Positions 33,374 to 45,532 of a stretch of DNA of 64,000 nt are shown here, in pieces (within the stretch, counting starts at the first letter, position 1; each line of letters starts with the position of its first letter). The stretch is from positions 4,278,001-4,342,000 of the forward strand of contig CM066290.1 of assembly GCA_033816765.1 (NCBI GenBank). Reading direction: 5' to 3'. Both the position numbers and the translations under genes were made by a program. The notes beneath the pieces are model-generated. The model made no database searches. It had not been told where the DNA came from and was given only the letters and a program-made list of their open reading frames with translations. The DNA is from Nothopassalora personata (lineage: Eukaryota; Ascomycota; Dothideomycetes; Mycosphaerellales; Mycosphaerellaceae).

Positions 33374-36300
33374 ATGAACCAACACCTCGTGGAGCGCTTC
33401 CGTCGCTCCAAACAGGGCAGCACCCGGCACGAGGCGCAGAAGGTAGAAGTGTGGATGCAGCCGGCAAAGCTCAATCCGCGGATTCGTGAGTACTACGAGG
33501 GTGGCGCTGCTAATGGCGGTAGCTGGTTGTCGCGGCCAGAAATCCCAACCACGGAAGAACTGCTCGATACCGACACCCACTCCTCGGCGTCGTCTGATAT
33601 TGTCGAGATCGCGCCGAACAAGCCCAAAGGTGCCTTTGAAGGCAAAGAAGACTACCTCGCTACGCAATACGAACTCCTGCGTGAAGATGCCACCAGACCA
33701 CTTCGCGAGGCCGTCTCGCTGGTGCGGTCAAAGCCTCGGGCCATCGAAGACGACTTCGACGCGCAAATTGGCATATATGACAAGGTGCGGGAGGCAGCTG
33801 GCTTCAGCTAAGCACCACCTCAAGCGACATGTACTGACGAGCCTCGCTGTGCAGGTCCACATTTGCGGCACAATGCTATCGACTCGAGGTGTTGCGATGA
33901 GAATCACGTTCAGTCTCATACGCTGTGGCAAGAAGATTATCTGGGAACAGTCCAAGCGCCTCATCACGGGCAGCTTGGTCGTTCTCACGCCCTCGAATGA
34001 TATGTTCGGGACGAAGGCTATTGTAGCGACAGTGGCCGCACGACCTTTGACCGGCATGCAACAGAATCCACCTGAGATTGACCTGTTCTTTGCTCGACCA
34101 GAAGAGCTTGAAGTCGACCCTGCTGCCGAGTATGTCATGATTGAGGACAGGGGTGGCTTCTTCGAGGCGGATAGGCATACCTTGACAGCCCTGCAACACA
34201 TGATGGAAGAGGTAAAGCATGCACCACCCGCTCTTGGCTCCAACGCCATTAACTCATGATTAGCCATTCCCACTATCTGAACACCTTGTCCATGCACAAT
34301 CAAACGTACCCGCTGCGAAATATGTGCAGCAACAGCCAAAAACCAACCTCACGACAGTCCTTATCAACAACAAGCACGAGTCGTATGAGAACGTCGACAT
34401 ACTCAACCGGTGGCCAGCCCAGCCTCAGAGCGAGCTCGATGCTTCCCAGCTCGAAGCGTTGCGGACGATCCTCACCAAGCAGCTGGCCATCGTTCAAGGT
34501 CCACCTGGCACCGGCAAGACCCACGTATCCGTACAAGCCATCAAAGTCATGCTCGAGAATCGCCACGACGACGATCCACCAATAATCATCGCTTGTCAGA
34601 CAAATCATGCGGTCGACCAGATCCTCCGTCACATCGCTCACTTCGACCCCGAGTTCATTCGTCTTGGTGGACGAAGCAAGGACCGTGAGGTCATCAAGAA
34701 GCGGACGCTGTATGAAGTCCGAATGCTCACATCTGAGAACCCGCCAGCTGGCTGTCTGTTTGGGATGGCGAAGAAGAGAATGGAAGACATGAAGAAGGAG
34801 TTCGGTATCATCTTGAGTCCGCTCAAGCCGGAGAAGAAACCTCTGGATCACCGTATTCTGGAGAACTTCAAGGTGTTGAGCAAAGCCCAGGCAGACTCAT
34901 TGGAGTCAGGTGCCTCACAGTGGGTGCAGGAGAAGAAGTCGGACCCAAATGAAGCTCGCTCACCATTTCTAATCTGGCTAGGCGACAAGCTTGTCCCCGT
35001 CCCACCGCGGCAAGAACCCGAAGAGTATGGTTTCGACTTTGAAGAAGCTGACCTCGAGTTCGAGCAACTCAAAGAAATGGAAGCCGAGAATACAGCAAAA
35101 GATGACGAGGAGCTTGACACTCTCACTGGCCTGTGGCTGCCACTTGCCGACAACTTCACCTGCCGCAGAGTCCCTGGTATGAGCGCCAAGGCAAAAGAAT
35201 TCCTCAAAGAGCAAGACATGTGGAAGATTCCTGAAGCAAGTCGGGGTGCCGTGTATCGATATCTCCAGGCCGAAGTCAAGAGCCAGATCGCCATCGCATT
35301 CCGCGACAAGGCCAAGCTGTACAACGAGCAGGCCACGAAGCGTCGCATCGGCAATTGGGAGAAGGACGAGGCGCACCTCAAGAAGGCCAGAGTCATTGGC
35401 ATGACTACTACCGGCTTCTCGAAATATCGTGCACTGCTTGCTGCGCTTCGACCAAGGGTCGTTCTCATCGAAGAAGCTGCCGAGACATTGGAGGCTCCCG
35501 TCGCCGTCGCGTGCATCCCATCGCTGCAGCACCTTATTTTGGTCGGCGATCATCAGCAGCTGCGTCCACACACGCACGTGAAATACCACGAAGATAAGCC
35601 ATACTACTTGAACATATCCCTGTTCGAGCGAATGGTCAACAACAACGTTGAGTACAGCATCCTGGTCAAGCAACGACGCATGGTTCCAGGGATACGTCGC
35701 CTTCTCTACCCAATCTACAAGAACAAGATCCAGGATCATGACTCAGTCACGGACGCAGAGAACCGACCTGATGTCCCGGGCATGGGCGGTGTAAACTCAT
35801 TCTTCTTCACTCATCAATGGTGCGAGCAGCGTGATGACCAGATGAGTTGTCTCAATGCCAAAGAGGCCGATATGATTGTTGGTCTGGTGGAGCACTTGGC
35901 CTACAACGGACTGGAGATGGAAGACATCACTGTTCTGACATTCTACAACGCCCAGCGAAAGCGCATTTTATCTACGCTGCGCAACAGATACACTCTTGCC
36001 AATCAGAAGTTCAACGTGGTCACGGTGGATAGCTACCAGGGCGAGGAGAACAAAGTGGTCATTCTGAGTCTGGTCCGATCGAATGACAGGAATCAGATCG
36101 GATTTCTCAACAACGACAACCGCGTTTGCGTAGCACTTTCTCGTGCACAGTGCGGCCTCTACATCTTCGGCAATGGTATGCTCCTGCACGACAACAGCAA
36201 GATCTGGAAGACCGTCACACAAATCATGTCGGGCAAGCCGATGAAGAAGAAGCAACTTGACAAAGACATCCCAGTCTTCGTGCCGCAGCGCCTAGGCACG

Positions 36301-36921
36301 GCATTCCCAATCCGATGTCCCAAGCACAATCGAGTAGTCGAGCTGTGTGAGCCCGATGATTGGGACGCAATCACCGGCGGATGCGATCTGAAATGTGAAG
36401 ACAAGTTGCCGTGCGGACACCCTTGCGCGCTCAATTGTCGTCCAGTCTCCCATGAGGATGTCAGCTGCACAAAATGCCGAACCCAAGTTCAGACTGCAGA
36501 GGCGACCCTACCGACAGGGCTCGACTATGCAGCTATGGGTGACCTGACACTACACCGCAGAGTAGAGTCCGGCTCATCACAGTCCAGATCGATTGAGTCA
36601 TGGAACTCGTACGCATCTCAGGAATCGACTCGAGTCAAGACGTTGCGCGCGGAGTATATCCCGCGTGCTCATCGGTTGGGAGAAACTGAAGCAGATCCTG
36701 TGATCGCTGCCACCGAGGAGTATCACCGCCGCAAGCCTCTCTCCGGTTTCGGTGGTTCGGGATCGAGCAGGACTGGAGATACCATCAAGGCTGGTGATGG
36801 CGATTCCAAGCGGAAGAGGCACAGGGAGATCTACAGAACCAACGAGACTCTCAGCGAGGACTCGGGAAGTGGCGTGGATGTGGGCGAGGGCGTGACCAGT
36901 GGCAATTTGATTGACCTGTAA
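33374..36921 (+). CDS. NF-X1 zinc finger SF1 helicase (ZNFX1 / S. pombe Hrr1 type)
   Basis: Three exons, 33374-33784, 33855-34211 and 34264-36921, 1141 residues. Introns of 70 and 52 nt are phase 0; the joins give YDKVHICG and MMEEPFPLSEH, both fitting the family. SF1 helicase motifs are clear: Walker A GPPGTGKT at about 335-342, Walker B-like LIEEAAE near 660, DSYQGEENKVV (motif V region) near 845 and VALSRAQ (motif VI) near 880. After the helicase are Cys/His clusters of the NF-X1 type (CGHPCALNCRP) at about 940-1000; only one or two finger units remain, fewer than in animal ZNFX1. The C-terminal 140 residues are disordered. Relatives act with RNA-dependent RNA polymerase in small-RNA amplification and heterochromatin. 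That role here is inference from family. Confidence 0.88.
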
Positions 36922-37480
36922 CGGGCCGGAAGAGGAAGAGGAGGGCCATCGTTTTCCGATACTCTTTGATCGTCTTGATCACTTGCTTTCGATACAGCTT
37001 AGAAGATAGAGAGATGCTAGATGCGCTGCAGTATCGTGCATAGCTGATGATGATGCACAGCGAATAATACGTGGTATACCCTGACCTGTTCCCTTTCATC
37101 TCCCAAGTATGCCGTCGTAGAAGCTACGTAGGTACGTGTACAATGTCATCCCATCGGCGCCAGCCATGACTGTCTGTGCTATCGCAATGCCGTCACAGAA
37201 TGGAATCCCTCCAAGCTCCGGCTCATGTCGGAAGCACGTGTGCCAGCCAGTTTCACGCTGTTGCATGGGCCGGGGTCGGTCGGCACAGAAAGATGCAATC
37301 AAACCATGTTGAACGGTGAGGCAGCGGCGATTGAAGATTGCAAGTCCCGTCTTTCTCCTGCTGGCCTCGCCATGTTGTGTCCTCAAGAAGACCGCCTTGC
37401 CTCCGCGCGCAGGCTCTCACCAGCTGCGCGCCAGTCCACCCACTGCTGCGACGACTACCCGGCCTCAAGTCACCACCGCA
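36922..37480. other. Intergenic, about 560 bp
   Basis: 3' region of the helicase gene and 5' region of the alpha/beta hydrolase gene. An open frame in phase with the hydrolase extends upstream to 37316 but begins with GTG and contains no ATG before 37481. Nothing else seen. Confidence 0.55.
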
Positions 37481-39029
37481 ATGCTCAAGGATAACCCTAC
37501 GAACCGACGCATCATTCGCGCAATCATATCCATCTTCCAAGCCCACGGTCCTGTCTGCCTGTGCTACACCCTCTGGCTCCTCTTCGCCAAATCCTGGCCC
37601 ATCCTCGCCTTCGGTCGCGAGACCTTTCTCTCCAACAGGATCGTACAATTCTTCTGCATCCCAGAGGCGTTATGGTACATTTTCATGCTGTGCTATGCAC
37701 AGTACATCCAGCGCGAAGCGATCCATCCTCCCGTGCGAAGTCGAGATGAGCGACGGCGACTGTTCAATAAGATACGATTGGAGATTTATGATCCGGCTAG
37801 TTTTGTGAGTGGGTGGTTTCGTGGGGCTGATCCGCAGGCTGTTGGGAAGGAGGAGATGAGGAGGTTTCTTGATTGGGCTTTTTGGGAGGGGAGGATGCGG
37901 GAGGATGAGGAAGAGGTGGCGGAGGTTGAGGAGTATATACAGAAGATTGAGAAGATGATGCCCACAGGGTTCGCGGAGGGGGAGGGGAAGGGGAGGAGTT
38001 TGAGGTTGACGTTGGATGGGATTGAGATTGAGCCACGGTGAGTGTCGCGTGCTGCGTTGGACAGGTCTGGGCTGATTTTCTGGTAGGGGTCTTTTGTGGT
38101 ATGCGATGATCATGCTGGGTGATGCCGTGGCCGTGCTATTGCTGCAGCGACACGGCTTTCAGTATTACCGCCAAAGCCTGCCTGGTGCACTCGCGGTTTT
38201 TCCTCCTCGGCCGACTGCCTTTGTGACTCGCAAGGTATCTGCTGCTCCTGGTCTCTCGTACTATCATAGAGCACACACGTCGAAGTCACGTCTGCCGGTC
38301 TTGCACATCCATGGCATTGGCATCGGCATACTTCCTCATATAGCTTTTCTTCACGATCTGGATCAAACACTGAACAGCGGGGCCAATGAGGACGAACAGG
38401 TCGGCATCATCGCTATTGAAGTACTGCAGATCTCAAGCAGACTGACGACTCCCATTCTTCGGCGAGCAGACTTCCTCGCTCAGGTTAGGACGATAGTCGA
38501 TCAGCATTTTGGCCTCGGGCGATTCGTTCTGACTGGGCACTCTTATGGCAGCATCATGAGCACGCATATATTGAATGATCCTCAGCTGTCAACGAGAGTC
38601 TCGGGTGCTCTCCTCATCGATCCAGTAACACTGCTGCTGCATATGCCTGACGTTGCCTACAACTTCACGATAAGACCGCCTGTACGTGCCAACGAATGGC
38701 TACTATGGTTCTTCGCCAGCAAGGATCCACAGATCGCGCACACCTTGGGTCGACATTTCTTGTGGAGTGAGAACTTGCTATGGAGGGATCAGATTGATCA
38801 CTTAACCACGAACCACAACATGAAGCTGACTGCGAGCTTGGCTAGTGATGACCTGATCGTTAATACCAATGCTGTCAGAGCCTACTTGACCGAACGTAAT
38901 CTGAAGTGGCATGGGCCGCATGTAGACGTGATCTGGTGGGAGTCTTACGATCATGCGCAAGTCTTCGACCGGGAGAGGGACAGGGCGAGGTTGATTGAGG
39001 TCTTGGTACGGTACTCGAAAGGCTCATGA
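37481..39029 (+). CDS. Membrane-associated alpha/beta hydrolase
   Basis: Two exons, 37481-38037 and 38087-39029, with a 49-nt GTGAGT...GTAG intron, 499 residues. The join gives IEPRGLLWYAMIM. The N-terminal part has hydrophobic stretches (GPVCLCYTLWLLFA near 23-36 and FFCIPEALWYIFMLCY near 58-73) likely to be membrane segments, then a charged helical region. The hydrolase domain is mostly in exon 2: oxyanion-side HIHGIGIG, the nucleophile elbow GHSYGS with Ser at about 338, an LLIDPVTLLLH segment, and an acid/His pair probably at ASDDLIV and ESYDHAQV near the C-terminus. A serine hydrolase or lipase-like activity is expected; the substrate is unknown. The ATG at 37481 is the first in frame. 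Confidence 0.82.
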
Positions 39030-39360
39030 GCGCACGCAGGATAGTACGGTAGAGCATAGACGTATGTATGCACAATGCGGAACATGATATCAAGCAAGTC
39101 GCACCATCCCATCTGAATCTTATCTAAAGCCGCGGCAGCCTGATCGGCAGTATTCTATGGTGCGAGGAGCCGATTGGACGAGGAGATGTGCCTGTCTCTC
39201 GTGTAAATGAATTGGACGGCAGGTTGCTGACGATGCTGACACTTGACTTCTTCCGCGAGCCCAGACGGAGCAAAACGATGCGCCAGCTCTGGTCGACGAC
39301 TGCCGCGCCTGATCTAGTTAGAGCTCGTTCTACAGGCATCGTCGCGAAACACGGGAGACG

Positions 39361-41244
39361 ATGCTGGTGAACGCTGCCTCGATCCGCAATCGCTATCTGC
39401 AGCTCATCGTCGCTGCTCTATGCGCCTGCGGAATCGTGTCGTTCTTGACACCCAGATCCTTTGACTCGCGCACACCACTCCCCGCCCCGAAGGTCTCCTC
39501 TCCGCTCGCCCATTCGACTCCGAACATCACCGCCGCCGCGCCCCCAACCGTTGCGCCGAAGGAGAACCACCCGATCAACCAGCTGGTCCTCGCAGCGAGC
39601 GAGAAGTTTCGAAGCCTGATCGCGAAGGAGACGAAGAACCTGCACGATGCGGCAAGAGCATATCGCACGAGGCGAGGACGGCAGCCCCCGCCTCATTTCG
39701 ACCTGTGGTTTCAGTACGCCGCGAATCACTCCGCCTTGATTATCGAGGACTTCTTCGATCGCATATACGATGATCTGAACCCTTTCTGGGGTGTGCCAGC
39801 TAAGCAGATACGGGAGCAAGCATTCGACTTTGTCCACCGCATATCCGTGCGGAATGGCAATGCCACGGGCAGGACCGATGTGCCAATGGGCGACAGGCCG
39901 TGGATAGGACTGTGGCAGGACATGGTGCAGAGTGTCGCGCAATACCTGCCTGACCTGGATATGCCAATAAACGTCATGGACGAGAGCCGCATTGTGGTGC
40001 CGTGGGAAGAGATCAATGGATACATGGCCAAGTACAACGCAAGCAAGAAGATGGTGCCCGCGGAGCATCTGAAGACGAAGTTCGGGAGCCTCAAAGATCT
40101 GGACAAGCAGCCTCCAGAGTCATTCGACCCGATGTTTGGCTTTGAGCCATACTGGGAGGCTGCTGTTGTTGGATGCCCCCCGGAGAGTCCAGCGCGAAAG
40201 GCGTACATTGAGACAGATTTCACCAAGCCTCCACCCTTGACGACCGGCTACCCCGATCAGACATATGAAGGCTATGTTTCGAATTGGACATTTGCCTGCT
40301 CGCCGTGCGATCACCCATCGCTGCAGGGCCTGCACGGCACATTCGTTGAGCCCATATCCATGTCGAACACGAAACGACTCTTCCCCCTCTTCGGCGGCTC
40401 AAAACTACCGATGAACAACGAGATCTTGCTCCCCCCTGCGATGTACTGGACGGACGACCCGTTCTATTCCGGAGGTGACTCGCATGGCGATCCGTGGGAG
40501 GAGAAGAAGGACAAGCTTGTATGGCGCGGCGCAGCAAGTGGCGGCAGGAACAAGAAGGAGAACTGGACAAGATTTCAACGGCACCGTTTCGTGTCCATGA
40601 TGAACGCTACAGATGTTGCACAAGCAGAACTTCATCCCGACGTTCGTCCTCGCAACTTTGTGCTCCCCACGAACGGTTCCTACGACCTAGCTGTGCAGAA
40701 GCCTGGAGCCGCGGGCGGCGCGTTCAGCGACTGGGTCTCTACATGGGCTGATGCAGCAGTCGTACATCTTCTGTGTTTCCCCGATCCGGACCCACCGCGC
40801 TGCCCCTACACCGACCCGTACTTCTCCGTGGCGAAGGCAATGCCCATGGCAGAGCAGTTCGCCTTCAAATACTTGCCCGACATCGATGGCAACTCGTTCA
40901 GCGGTCGTTACCGCGGGTTCCTCGGCAGCACCTCTCTACCTATCAAAGCCACCATCTACAAGGAGTGGCACGACGACAGACTCATCCCCTGGAAGCACTT
41001 TGTACCCATGGACAACACGTTCATTGACATTTACGGCATCATGGAGTACTTTATTGGCAATACGCAGATTGGTCTGAGGGGCCATGATGATGTTGCTAGG
41101 AACATTGCGTTGGATGGCAAGGTTTGGGCAGAGAAGGTGTTGCGGAAAGAAGACATGTCGATATATGTGTTTCGGCTACTGCTGGAATACGCTAGGCTAT
41201 GTGATGATGATCGGGAACGGATGGGCTGGGCGGAAGTGTTGTAG
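39361..41244 (+). CDS. GT90 family glycosyltransferase (CAP10 domain)
   Basis: Single exon, 627 residues. The N-terminus has one hydrophobic segment (LQLIVAALCACGIVSFL, about 13-29) after a short basic tail, giving a type II Golgi membrane topology. A Pro/Ala-rich stem follows. The CAP10/GT90 catalytic region includes LVWRGAASGGRNKKENW at about 383-400, then KYLPDIDGNSFSGRYRGFL, KEWHDDRLIPWKHFVPM and a DIYGIMEYFIG segment near 555. Members include the Cryptococcus xylosyltransferase Cxt1 and Cap10; donor and acceptor for this copy cannot be told. It probably makes cell-wall or glycolipid glycans. Confidence 0.9.
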   Translation: MLVNAASIRNRYLQLIVAALCACGIVSFLTPRSFDSRTPLPAPKVSSPLAHSTPNITAAAPPTVAPKENHPINQLVLAASEKFRSLIAKETKNLHDAARAYRTRRGRQPPPHFDLWFQYAANHSALIIEDFFDRIYDDLNPFWGVPAKQIREQAFDFVHRISVRNGNATGRTDVPMGDRPWIGLWQDMVQSVAQYLPDLDMPINVMDESRIVVPWEEINGYMAKYNASKKMVPAEHLKTKFGSLKDLDKQPPESFDPMFGFEPYWEAAVVGCPPESPARKAYIETDFTKPPPLTTGYPDQTYEGYVSNWTFACSPCDHPSLQGLHGTFVEPISMSNTKRLFPLFGGSKLPMNNEILLPPAMYWTDDPFYSGGDSHGDPWEEKKDKLVWRGAASGGRNKKENWTRFQRHRFVSMMNATDVAQAELHPDVRPRNFVLPTNGSYDLAVQKPGAAGGAFSDWVSTWADAAVVHLLCFPDPDPPRCPYTDPYFSVAKAMPMAEQFAFKYLPDIDGNSFSGRYRGFLGSTSLPIKATIYKEWHDDRLIPWKHFVPMDNTFIDIYGIMEYFIGNTQIGLRGHDDVARNIALDGKVWAEKVLRKEDMSIYVFRLLLEYARLCDDDRERMGWAEVL

Positions 41245-41486
41245 CATTTTAGCATAGACTTTTCTATTTACTGCTCAGAAAAGCACATACCTAGTGGAAC
41301 ATGAACATAATGTCGCCAGTTCTCACTTCCGGCATGGATTTTTCAGAGAACGTCCGTGCGAATTGAAATTGTGGCGCCGCGCCACACTCCAATCTCTAGA
41401 GAAGTTGCGTCTGCACTTCATCGTCAAACATTCTGACTTTCGTCACGCTCAACACCTCGGTCGCAGTCGGTCACCGTACTGAGTGT

Positions 41487-43745
41487 ATGTCACTCATTTC
41501 TCGCCTTTGCCGTCCTGTCTTTCTGCGCACAGTCATCACCAAAAAGCCTGCAACGTTTGGAGTCATAGCACAGCCATCACAACATAAAATCTCCCACCAA
41601 CGAGGCAACTTTTGGAGAACATCACTCAGCATGGCGCCCTCGACCGCTAGTGCGAATGGCACCGATCTCTCTCACATCACATCTCAACTCCAGGCTGTTG
41701 GCATTTCTGAACTACCACAGCCGCAGGGAATTCAACTATATCCTGAGCACAACCCGGTCGATGTCTATCGCGCCATCATCATAGATCAAGTCCAGAAGAT
41801 TACTGGAGCGGATGTGCCAGTTATACAAAATGCGGTACAGTGGACACAGGATCTCAAGCATGGTGACCTGGTCCTTCCTGTCCCGGCGTTGCGTCTGAAA
41901 GGCAAGAAGCCGGATGAGCTGGCGCAAGAGATTGCGGAGAAGTTCGACTCGCCACTGATTGAGAAGCCTACAGCGGACAAGACCTTTGTCCGTTTCTTCT
42001 TCAAGCCAACACAGCTCGCAAATCTGGTCATTCCGGCAATTCACAAGCAGAAGGAGAACTTTGGGTTCAACCCGAACCTTGGCCTGAAGGACCCGTCCGA
42101 CCCCAACAGTGGGAAGAAGAAAGTTGTGGTCGAGTACTCAAGCCCCAACATCGCAAAGGAATTTCACACTGGCCATTTGCGAAGTACCATCATAGGAGGC
42201 TTTCTGGTAAAGCTCTACAAGCGTGCTGGCTGGGAGACTGTCTCAATGAACTACCTTGGAGACTGGGGCAAGCAATACGGCGTACTGTCTGAAGGCTTTG
42301 AGAAGTATGGCAATAAGGAAGAGCTTGTGAAAGACCCTGTCAAGCATCTCAACTACGTATATGTGAAGATTAACCAGGACAACTCGGCTGAGCAGAAGCC
42401 CGCAAAGGAGCTCGCCGACAAGAAAGACGAGCTCGAGAAGCTGAAGAACCCGCCCAAGCCCAAGAAACCGGCTAAGGGCAAGGAGAATGATGCAGTGCCT
42501 GAAGTCAAGTGGACCGACGAACAAGAACAGGAGCTGCAGAAGTTGACCACAGAGCTTGAACAAGTCCAACAGCAGCTGGTGGAAAAGCCGAGCATTGACG
42601 AGAAAGCTCGTCGATTTTTCAAGCGCATGGTCGATGGCGATGAAAAGGCACTCGAGAACTGGAAGCTCTTCCGCGATTACTCCATTGAGGCCTACAAGTT
42701 AATGTATGCACGTCTCAACATTGAGTTCGACGAGTACAGTGGCGAGTCTACAGTCAGTGAAGCAGACATGGAAGAGGCAGCGCAGGTACTCGCGAAGAAA
42801 GGTGTCAGCGAAGAGAGCAAAGGTGCCATCATTGTCGATCTTGCCAAGCACGGTGCGCCAACTCTCGGCAAGACATTGGTGAAGAAGAGGGACGGCACCT
42901 CACTTTATCTCACGCGTGATATCGCTGCCAACTACGAGCGATACCAGAAGCACAAGTTCGATTTGATGGTGTATGTCATTGCGAATCAGCAGGATGTGCA
43001 CGTCAAGCAGTTCTTCAAGATCCTGTCACTCATGGGTCCACCTTACAGCGATGTGGTAGCTAAGTGCAACCACATCAGCTTCGGTATGGTCAAGGATCCC
43101 AAGGGTCAGACCATGAGCACTCGTAAGGGGACGGTTGTGTCGCTCGCTGACAGCTTGGACGGCGCGAAGGACTTCATGCACAATGTGATGAAGAAGAACC
43201 AGGACAAATACGAGCAGGTCGATGACCCAGAGGCCACTGCCGACACGCTAGCCATCTCTGCTATCATGGTGCAGGACTACAGCGGCAAGATGATCAACGG
43301 TTACAACTTCGACATGGACAAGATGTGCAGCTTCGAAGGCGACACGGGTCCATACCTCCAGTACTCGCATGCTCGTCTTTGCTCCATCAAGCGGAAAGCC
43401 AACATTCCCGAAGAAGACCTGCACAAGGCCGATTTCAGTCTCATTACAGCGAAGGAAGGCGTACAGCTTATCCGCGCGCTGGCACAATGGCCGGATGTCT
43501 TCCTCAACACTTACAAGACCAACGAGCCAGTCACCGTGCTCACCTACCTCTTCAAGATGACGCATCAACTCAGCTCGTGCTACGACGCGATTGATCGAAC
43601 CAACAAGAACGCCAAGACACTCAGTGTTGTGTACGCAGAAAGCCAGGAGAAGAAGGTTGCGCTTATGGCGATGTATGAAGCCGCTCGTATTGTGCTTAAC
43701 AATGGCATGCAGCTTTTGGGATTGTCGCCTGTGGAGAGAATGTGA
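41487..43745 (+). CDS. Arginyl-tRNA synthetase (class I), probable dual cytosol/mitochondrion start
   Basis: Single exon of 752 residues. It charges tRNA-Arg. Class I signatures are present: the HIGH-type motif HTGHLRST at about 227-234 within SSPNIAKEFHTGHL, and the KMSKS-type region TMSTRKGTVV near 542. The C-terminal anticodon-binding domain ends YEAARIVLNNGMQLLGLSPVERM, as in yeast ArgRS. The first ATG (41487) gives an Arg-rich, acid-free leader (MSLISRLCRPVFLRTVITKK) that looks like a mitochondrial targeting peptide. A second in-frame ATG at 41631 (MAPSTASANG) would give the cytosolic form. Between about residues 295 and 375 there is a Lys/Pro/Glu-rich, coiled-coil-like insert that appears absent from yeast ArgRS. 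Confidence 0.94.
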   Translation: MSLISRLCRPVFLRTVITKKPATFGVIAQPSQHKISHQRGNFWRTSLSMAPSTASANGTDLSHITSQLQAVGISELPQPQGIQLYPEHNPVDVYRAIIIDQVQKITGADVPVIQNAVQWTQDLKHGDLVLPVPALRLKGKKPDELAQEIAEKFDSPLIEKPTADKTFVRFFFKPTQLANLVIPAIHKQKENFGFNPNLGLKDPSDPNSGKKKVVVEYSSPNIAKEFHTGHLRSTIIGGFLVKLYKRAGWETVSMNYLGDWGKQYGVLSEGFEKYGNKEELVKDPVKHLNYVYVKINQDNSAEQKPAKELADKKDELEKLKNPPKPKKPAKGKENDAVPEVKWTDEQEQELQKLTTELEQVQQQLVEKPSIDEKARRFFKRMVDGDEKALENWKLFRDYSIEAYKLMYARLNIEFDEYSGESTVSEADMEEAAQVLAKKGVSEESKGAIIVDLAKHGAPTLGKTLVKKRDGTSLYLTRDIAANYERYQKHKFDLMVYVIANQQDVHVKQFFKILSLMGPPYSDVVAKCNHISFGMVKDPKGQTMSTRKGTVVSLADSLDGAKDFMHNVMKKNQDKYEQVDDPEATADTLAISAIMVQDYSGKMINGYNFDMDKMCSFEGDTGPYLQYSHARLCSIKRKANIPEEDLHKADFSLITAKEGVQLIRALAQWPDVFLNTYKTNEPVTVLTYLFKMTHQLSSCYDAIDRTNKNAKTLSVVYAESQEKKVALMAMYEAARIVLNNGMQLLGLSPVERM

Positions 43746-45532
43746 TGGAGAATCGAATGCATCGGGCCGGCGTCGTGGCGCACGCAATACTCCGGGAGAG
43801 GTGGTACCGGCGTTGACTAGCTGGTCACGAAGTAGACAATGCAGATCACCACTGTCGAGTATCTCCTCCAAGTCCTGCCTGCTCGTTGAACTCGTGACTG
43901 AATAGTCTAGCCAATCTGGACACCTCGACGACTGCTCACGACGACTTTACTTCTCCACGAAACCACTCCGTCGGATCTGGCCCACCACGTTCGTTACACT
44001 GCAGGCCAGCGTACGTGGACCGTCTTATGCCTATCTCGACTCCGCTTGACGAGGTCAGTGGCGCCTTGGCTATGTTTGACATGAGCTTCCTTGATGCGCA
44101 GGCTGAGGAAGCCGGTACCTCGTAGTCGTTGAAGTTCATCAAAGTGGCGATCCGGACCGATGTCTTCTTGAACTTGTCGTTGATGCGCGTCAGATATCAA
44201 TGGGATGTACCCTTCGATGAGCGTCAGATATGAATGGGTTGTCCTTTTTCCCGAGCTGCATATGTGCATGGTGGGTGGCAAGTCCGGGAGCGAATGGCGT
44301 GCATGGCAGGGTAAATGGTAGTTAAATGGCGGTGAAGTGAGTTCGTGCGTGCCGAGAGCATGGTTGCGTACTTTTCAGCATGGAAGCTCGGAGCGTTTTC
44401 CGTTCCCGCCCCCGCTCGATTTCTTCCAGTGATGGCGTGCAGAACTGTTGTTCCTTCCATGTCACGTTGCTTGCGTCCAGTCTCTTGATGAGGCGATCGA
44501 TGCCAATGGCCATTGATGACGGTGAAAGTCCTTGTCGGTACTCGAGATTACACACTCATCAAGCTGTCGAATATGCTATGCTGCTCGCAGGCTCTGATGA
44601 GCTTCCGTGGCCCGCACGCAAGTGGCATCACCCCAGCTCGCTCTTATTATTGTCCGTGGTACTGTATTCCAGGGCACATTCGCTGTGATGAACGCGGCCG
44701 TACACTGCAGCCAGACATGTAGCAGCCGTCAGCAGCTCATATCCGCCCGGCAAGTCGGTCGTCAGCGCTTTGTGTGACCACACCTCCTTCACGCCGGCAG
44801 CCGACAGAATTTTTCTAAATAAGCGAGCTCTGCGATTCCTGCAGAACAGCTGCTGCAGCCACGGCATGCCTGCCTCCACCTGCAGGGCTAAGAGCCTATT
44901 GTGTCTAGCGGAAGCGCTTGAGAAGAGACGAATAACCGTCAGGCCTCACTGAGCATGCCAGAACCCCAGCTGTTCGAAGCCCAAAGCAAGTGGTGGCGAC
45001 CAGCGGTCTCATCAGTAGTCTGTCTGTCTGTCTGGTTGATGCCCTACCCAGCGTCACGGCCTCGATCATCTACCGACGACAGCCATCAGAACATTATTAT
45101 TATTAGCCATTCCACCACGCTCGCCCACATTCGTCTCAAGAAGCAGCACGCCGCCGCCGCCGCCGTCGTCAGGCAGCTCCTGCATCTGTGATGAGCTTCT
45201 GAGTGGCTGCGCGCAAACAGTGTCACCTCGCCAGGCCAGGCAGATCTTGCTTTGACGTGGTCTGCTATGACAATGCTCCAGCACCATCCGAGACATTGCA
45301 CAATGAACCGACAACCACAACAAAGCAGCCTCATCGCTCCGCGGTAGCACACCACACTCTCGCCCTCCCTCATCATCCATCTCAGCAGCGCTCAGATCAG
45401 CACAGGGCCCTCGCGACGCCTCGGGCACTGCCGCCTCGCCTCCGCAACCTCGCCGCCATCCGGGCCTGACGCCTGACGCAAGATCGGCGACGACCACCCA
45501 GCAATTCTTCCCAAGGCTGAAGGGCGAGAAGG
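43746..45532. other. Intergenic, about 1.8 kb, no supported gene
   Basis: Short frames on both strands (up to 143 codons) overlap one another and lack domains. The right end is rich in CA and CCG motifs, likely the promoter and 5' UTR of the next gene. Confidence 0.55.

Noticed and set aside
44380..45497. Overlapping frames of 70-143 codons upstream of the low-complexity protein gene
   Set aside because: Mutually overlapping on both strands, no domain, and partly in microsatellite-like sequence.
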